This document shows, in pieces, positions 30,816 through 33,968 of a DNA stretch of 33,968 nucleotides. The position numbers and the translations under genes were made by a program. Source of the stretch: KBS-96 sp049585195 (lineage in GTDB: Bacteria; Acidobacteriota; Terriglobia; Bryobacterales; Bryobacteraceae); contig JBAUZG010000130.1 of the NCBI GenBank assembly GCA_049585195.1, positions 1 through 33,968 of the forward strand, written 5' to 3'. The notes below the pieces were generated by a model that was given only the letters and a program-made list of their open reading frames with translations, did not search any database and was not told the DNA's origin. How positions within the stretch are numbered: position 1 is the first letter of the stretch; each line of letters begins with the position of its first letter.

Positions 30816-32375
30816 TCACTGCAGAGGTCGCGCCCGCTTAAATACAGCGTCATGTTCCGGAGCGAGATTTTCGATCAGGACCTCGTCTTTTTCGGGAGAG
30901 AACTTTGCGCCACGGCGGCCGAGGCCGGTGCTTTCACTCGCGAAGTAGTAGGTGAAAGTGTCTCCGTTCCAATGGGTGAGCTCGTAGTAGGCTCCGCGCG
31001 GCGGAAGGCGCAAAATCAGTCGATTCTCCTCGACAGAGACTTCGAGGGTCCCAAAGTACTCGTTCGTGTATTTGCCTGCATACGCGCTTAGCGGTTTCGC
31101 GGGCGCGGGGCTCTTCGGCGGCGCTAGCGTCGCGTAATTCGTAGACGCATTCTGCGTTTCCGCCACCATCTGCGCAAACATCTTGGCCACTAACGAGAGA
31201 TAGTCGTGCCGCGGTTTGCCGTAGTGCACGAGGTCGAGGAAGGTGAGGCAGATCGACTCCGGCAAACCGATGGGCATGCTATTGCTGAGGGCGAGCACGC
31301 CGAGATGTTCTGCGGGGACTAGATAGACGCTGGTGGAGGCGCCGAGGAAAAAGGCGCCACTGTGGCCGAGTTGCGTATGGCCTTGAGCGTCGGCGCCGAC
31401 GTCCCAGCCAAGGCCGTAGTATTGACCGCCAGGGCAGTCGTTGGGTTTTGCCAGGTCGGGAGCTGCACGGCAGATCTGGGCTTTGTGGGTTTCGGCGAGC
31501 GCGTTCGCCTCGACGATCTGCTTGCCGTTCCACCTGCCCTCATTAAGCTGAAGCCGCACCCACTCGGCCAGATCGCGGGCGCTCGAGCTGACTCCACCGG
31601 CGGGCGCTTCGGCGTCGGCCTCACGAACGAAACGGTTAACGGGCCGGCCGTTTAGAAAGATGTGCAGAGCGGCCTTGTTGGCGCGGTTTTCGTAGTCGGA
31701 GAAGCGCGAGCTGGTGGACGTCATGCCGAGCCGGGAATAAAGCTGCTCGCCGGCAATCGTCTCCCACGGTTTGCCGATCTTTGTGGCGGCGGCGATGGCT
31801 CCGGTGGTATAGCCGAAGTTGCTATAGGCGTATGTCTTGCGGAACTGGCCAGGCAGCGGCAGATAACGCATCCGGTAGAGGATCTGCGGACGCGAGTAGC
31901 CAAGGTCTTCGAGCAGATCGCCGGATTCGGTGGCAAGGCCGCTGCGGTGCGAAAGAAAGTCGCGGATGGTGACCTGGCGAGTTGTTTCGGCGCTTGAAAG
32001 CTCGAAGCCGGGGTCGAGATCGGCGATGCGGTCGTCCCAACCGATCTTTCCTTCGCCAACGAGTGATGCCACGATAGTGGAGGCGATGGGCTTCGAGAAG
32101 GAGGCGATTTCAAAGACGGTGTCGGGATCGACCTGCGCGGATTCTCCAACTTTGCGAACGCCGTAGCCGTGGAGAAATATGACTTCATCGTTATAGACGA
32201 TGGCGACAGATACTCCGGGAACTTTAGTCTTACCGAGGCTCGAGCGGATGAAGTGGTCGAGCTGCGCAAGCGCGGAATCGACGCTGCCGCGAGAAACGCT
32301 AGGGGTCTCCTGCCCTCCGCAGAAAAGTGCGAGCCAGCAGCCAAGCAGGGCAACTTCGGCGACGCGGCGGCGCAT
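30816..32375 (-). CDS. Serine hydrolase of the class C beta-lactamase / penicillin-binding family
   Basis: The 519-residue protein has a signal peptide (VAEVALLGCWLALFCGGQ). The beta-lactamase domain at about 30-385 has SFSK with nucleophile S92 and K95, the YSN motif at 184-186, and LGHSG as the third-strand element. Family members include class C beta-lactamases, D-aminopeptidases, DD-peptidases and esterases. The long C-terminal part (about 410-519: YAGKYTNEYFGTLEVSVEEN and onward) matches the DUF3471-like beta domain found in many environmental members. That makes a classical resistance beta-lactamase unlikely. It starts at ATG 32375 with AGGA about 13 bp upstream. A perfect hairpin at 32434-32451 separates it from the next minus gene. 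The substrate is unknown. Confidence 0.88.
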   Translation of the reverse strand: MRRRVAEVALLGCWLALFCGGQETPSVSRGSVDSALAQLDHFIRSSLGKTKVPGVSVAIVYNDEVIFLHGYGVRKVGESAQVDPDTVFEIASFSKPIASTIVASLVGEGKIGWDDRIADLDPGFELSSAETTRQVTIRDFLSHRSGLATESGDLLEDLGYSRPQILYRMRYLPLPGQFRKTYAYSNFGYTTGAIAAATKIGKPWETIAGEQLYSRLGMTSTSSRFSDYENRANKAALHIFLNGRPVNRFVREADAEAPAGGVSSSARDLAEWVRLQLNEGRWNGKQIVEANALAETHKAQICRAAPDLAKPNDCPGGQYYGLGWDVGADAQGHTQLGHSGAFFLGASTSVYLVPAEHLGVLALSNSMPIGLPESICLTFLDLVHYGKPRHDYLSLVAKMFAQMVAETQNASTNYATLAPPKSPAPAKPLSAYAGKYTNEYFGTLEVSVEENRLILRLPPRGAYYELTHWNGDTFTYYFASESTGLGRRGAKFSPEKDEVLIENLAPEHDAVFKRARPLQ

Positions 32376-32433
32376 ACGAATCTATTTTCCTGCCTTAAAA
32401 GTCGTCTTGATAATGGATGCCTTGTGTTCTCTT

Positions 32434-32451
32434 CGCTATTGTTCAATAGCG
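32434..32451. promoter_or_regulatory. Perfect 8-bp inverted repeat between two minus-strand genes
   Basis: CGCTATTG-TT-CAATAGCG is a perfect 8 bp inverted repeat with a 2 bp centre, in the 97 bp gap before the hydrolase gene. No T-run follows on the minus strand. It could be an operator for the hydrolase or a weak transcription stop for the two-gene unit upstream. Confidence 0.4.
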
Positions 32452-32472
32452 CCACGCCAACGCAGATGTGGA

Positions 32473-33063
32473 TTACTCGACAGCATACAGATTTAACGGC
32501 TTCTCGAGCTGAAACGTAAGCACTGCTTCCGCCGGTACCTTCACCGCCTTGCCTCGAGTGAATAGTTGCAGAGCGCCTCCACCCGCCGCACCGCTCAGGG
32601 CGCCGATTGCCGCGCCGCTCCCCCCGCCGGCGAGCGCCCCGAGTATAGATCCGAAGGCCGTCCCGCCGCCCACCATCTTTGCGGTCCGCCAATTCTTTCC
32701 AATTCCCTTTCGTTTCTGCATCGCATCGTAATCGCCGGCATTTACAAAGTGGCGTCTTCCATTCACGATGACCGATTGCAAATCGAGGACGAGTTCTTTC
32801 TTTGGCTCAACCTCCCGGACGAGCAATTCGGCTCGCGCTCCCTTGTGCACCGCCACGTTGCCCGCTGAATCCAGGATGTCCTGGTCGATCGTGCCTGAGT
32901 AGACTCGCCCCTCGTCCGCGGTGCGGGAATCGATTGTTTCATTGGCGCGAACCAGAATGTCGCTCCCGGAGGGAATGACCATGGCTGGCAACTGCACGCC
33001 AAAAACAGCAGTTGCCGTTGCTGCTGCTACAGCTGAAATCAACATCAGGTGCATCGGTTTCAT
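32473..33063 (-). CDS. Exported protein with glycine zipper, function unknown
   Basis: The 196-residue protein has a signal peptide (MLISAVAAATATAVFG). A beta-rich region at about 28-105 follows (IPSGSDILVRANETIDSRTA, GTIDQDILDSAGNVAVHKGA). A Gly/Ala-rich zipper at 131-163 (GGGTAFGSILGALAGGGSGA, then AIGALSGAAGGG) and a final strand PAEAVLTFQLEKPLNL complete it. Glycine zippers insert in or span membranes. The same general layout is common in exported Acidobacteriota proteins, but I know of no assigned function. The start at ATG 33063 has GGAG six bases upstream. It follows the DUF4136 gene by 21 bp and forms a two-gene unit with it. A role in the envelope is likely but unproven. Confidence 0.75.
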   Translation of the reverse strand: MKPMHLMLISAVAAATATAVFGVQLPAMVIPSGSDILVRANETIDSRTADEGRVYSGTIDQDILDSAGNVAVHKGARAELLVREVEPKKELVLDLQSVIVNGRRHFVNAGDYDAMQKRKGIGKNWRTAKMVGGGTAFGSILGALAGGGSGAAIGALSGAAGGGALQLFTRGKAVKVPAEAVLTFQLEKPLNLYAVE

Positions 33064-33084
33064 ATTTCTCCTGGCTGGATCGCC

Positions 33085-33702
33085 TTAATTGCGAGGATGG
33101 CCGAGACTAGCGTTCAAGTTCGATTTGGGGGGAAAGTGGTCGAACATCTTATCCACCGATTTTCGCACCTGCTTTTCGTCACCCTTCTGCGTTGAGGCGA
33201 TGCTGTCTTCGGTAGCTTGCCCGCGCCATACTAATCGCTTCGTCTTTGCGTCGATCAGGTCTATGGTCAGGATGCCCATCGTCCGCGGGTGCTCCTCTGT
33301 GGTCGAGAAATCCGGACCAATTTCACCACCCCAACCGCCCCAGCCTCCCCAGGATGCCCAAGGACCCCAGGGTCCGCCGCCGCCCCACTCGAATCCATCG
33401 GTGGTTGTAGTGGAATCCATCATCTCTTGTGTTGTGAAGTGATACGCGATCAGCAATGCGGGAGTTTGCGATTCCGAGACTTTCGTCAAGTCTGCCTTCC
33501 GCAGCGCATCGTCGGTGTATTGAATTACAAACTGCTGATAGAAGCTATTATTCTGGCTCGAGGTGACATGCCAGGCATAGGTCTTGTAGTCTGCAAATGG
33601 CGCCTTTCTTTGCCAATTGACTCGCACCGTCTGTGCACTCGCCGTGAGCGTGATGGCGCTCAGGCACATGGCGCATTTGAAAACTAACGTACTGATCTGC
33701 AT
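33085..33702 (-). CDS. Exported DUF4136-family protein
   Basis: The 205-residue protein has a signal peptide (LVFKCAMCLSAITLTASAQ). A DUF4136-type domain follows, with RVNWQRKAPFADYKTYAW at the start of the mature protein. TMGILTIDLIDAKTKRLVWR is the typical C-terminal strand pair. The family is exported and often lipid-anchored, with no known function. Here there is no lipobox Cys at the cleavage site, so it is probably soluble. Residues 106-126 are an unusual Gly/Trp-rich insert (GGGGPWGPWASWGGWGGWGG) in the middle of the domain. A promoter-like site at 33753-33782 and the inverted repeat within it lie upstream. It is the first gene of a two-gene unit. Confidence 0.85.
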   Translation of the reverse strand: MQISTLVFKCAMCLSAITLTASAQTVRVNWQRKAPFADYKTYAWHVTSSQNNSFYQQFVIQYTDDALRKADLTKVSESQTPALLIAYHFTTQEMMDSTTTTDGFEWGGGGPWGPWASWGGWGGWGGEIGPDFSTTEEHPRTMGILTIDLIDAKTKRLVWRGQATEDSIASTQKGDEKQVRKSVDKMFDHFPPKSNLNASLGHPRN

Positions 33703-33752
33703 TTAATTTTGAGCTCCGAGACGTGGTTTGATCGAAAATTTATCCGGGCCTG

Positions 33753-33782
33753 ATTATCATGCCCTTCACTGATAAAGCGCAA
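33753..33782 (-). promoter_or_regulatory. Promoter with an inverted repeat upstream of the DUF4136 gene
   Basis: On the minus strand TTGCGC (33782-33777) and GATAAT (33758-33753) are 18 bp apart. The inverted repeat TTATCA-N10-TGATAA covers the spacer and the -10 box, which is where a repressor would bind. The gene starts about 50 bp downstream. Confidence 0.4.
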
Positions 33783-33841
33783 GAAGGTAGTCGAAGGGTA
33801 TCACTACCCGTGATTTCGTATACGGGAAGAACGGGCGTCGA

Positions 33842-33968
33842 AACCACTCCTCTGAAAAACACGCGGAAGACCGCTCCCTCGCGGTCGCGGCTCGGTTCCG
33901 GGCTTGCGGTCTTTCATCAGCTTTGGTGGCCCGCAGGGCCATGGGGAACTCCCTCGCGGTCGTGGCTC
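33842..33968. repeat. Dispersed repeat element, second long copy (runs off the window)
   Basis: These 127 bp match 21884-22010 with one difference (33955 C against 21997 G). The rest of the element continues past the window edge, so the inverted arm seen at 22040-22054 cannot be checked here. Such near identity between two copies 12 kb apart suggests recent copying or gene conversion. Confidence 0.88.

Noticed and set aside
31721..32692. Minus-strand open frame of 323 codons
   Set aside because: It shares the strand with the serine hydrolase and exported-protein genes but in another frame. Both of those have good signal peptides and motifs, and this one does not.
1..33968. CRISPR array, tRNA, rRNA or insertion sequence
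   Set aside because: There are no regularly spaced repeats, no cloverleaf or rRNA-like sequence, and no transposase frame. The repeats present are dispersed intergenic elements.

Overview
The window looks like chromosomal DNA of an Acidobacteriota species, most like the Solibacteres/Bryobacter group. This is inferred from gene content, not from a search. The main reasons are two very large Oar-like TonB-dependent receptors with an N-terminal carboxypeptidase-regulatory-like domain, secreted TPR proteins, a PQQ dehydrogenase beside a diheme cytochrome c, a DUF4136 protein, and a dispersed GC-rich intergenic repeat. Coding density is high, with many 4-8 bp gene overlaps. I see no rRNA, tRNA, CRISPR array, transposase or phage gene.

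Layout. 1-3750 (+): the end of a family 2 glycosyltransferase, a GT4-type glycosyltransferase, prepilin peptidase (pilD), undecaprenyl diphosphate synthase (uppS) and phosphatidate cytidylyltransferase (cdsA). This is an envelope-biogenesis block. 3750-4300: a gene-decay zone holding a minus-strand relic that resembles a YCII/DGPF protein joined to the start of an ECF42-type sigma factor, plus a second open remnant. 4310-7816 (+): first TonB-dependent receptor. 7897-9890 (-): a VIT1/CCC1-type metal transporter translationally coupled to an MFS exporter. 9941-11560 (+): a GT-C membrane glycosyltransferase. 11625-13965 (-): a tightly overlapping operon of a TPR protein and two small exported helical proteins. 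14071-19292 (+): second TonB-dependent receptor, overlapping a 581-residue TPR protein and preceded by a good sigma70-type promoter. 19414-21869: a divergent pair, PQQ dehydrogenase (-) and diheme cytochrome c (+), which plausibly form a periplasmic oxidation module. 22122-24742 (-): a class V aminotransferase, a LolA-like exported protein and a membrane protein. 24897-25985 (+): an M48 metalloprotease. 26026-26583 (-): a stand-alone sigma-70-like factor. 26741-30115 (-): a 1124-residue protein carrying GH18-like, NodB deacetylase and GT2 synthase modules. 30520-30762 (-): an orphan FitA-type antitoxin. 30816-33702 (-): a serine beta-lactamase-family hydrolase and a two-gene unit of small exported proteins.

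The genes mostly serve the cell envelope: polymer synthesis and modification, lipid carrier and phospholipid precursors, outer-membrane uptake, periplasmic proteolysis and periplasmic oxidation. The items most worth a second look are the GH18-CE4-GT2 fusion, the PQQ dehydrogenase with a lanthanide-type Asp-x-Asp motif but altered other metal-site residues, the receptor flanked by TPR genes on both sides, the dispersed repeat family (four sites here), and the sigma-factor relic. I did not find a clearly new defence or mobile system.
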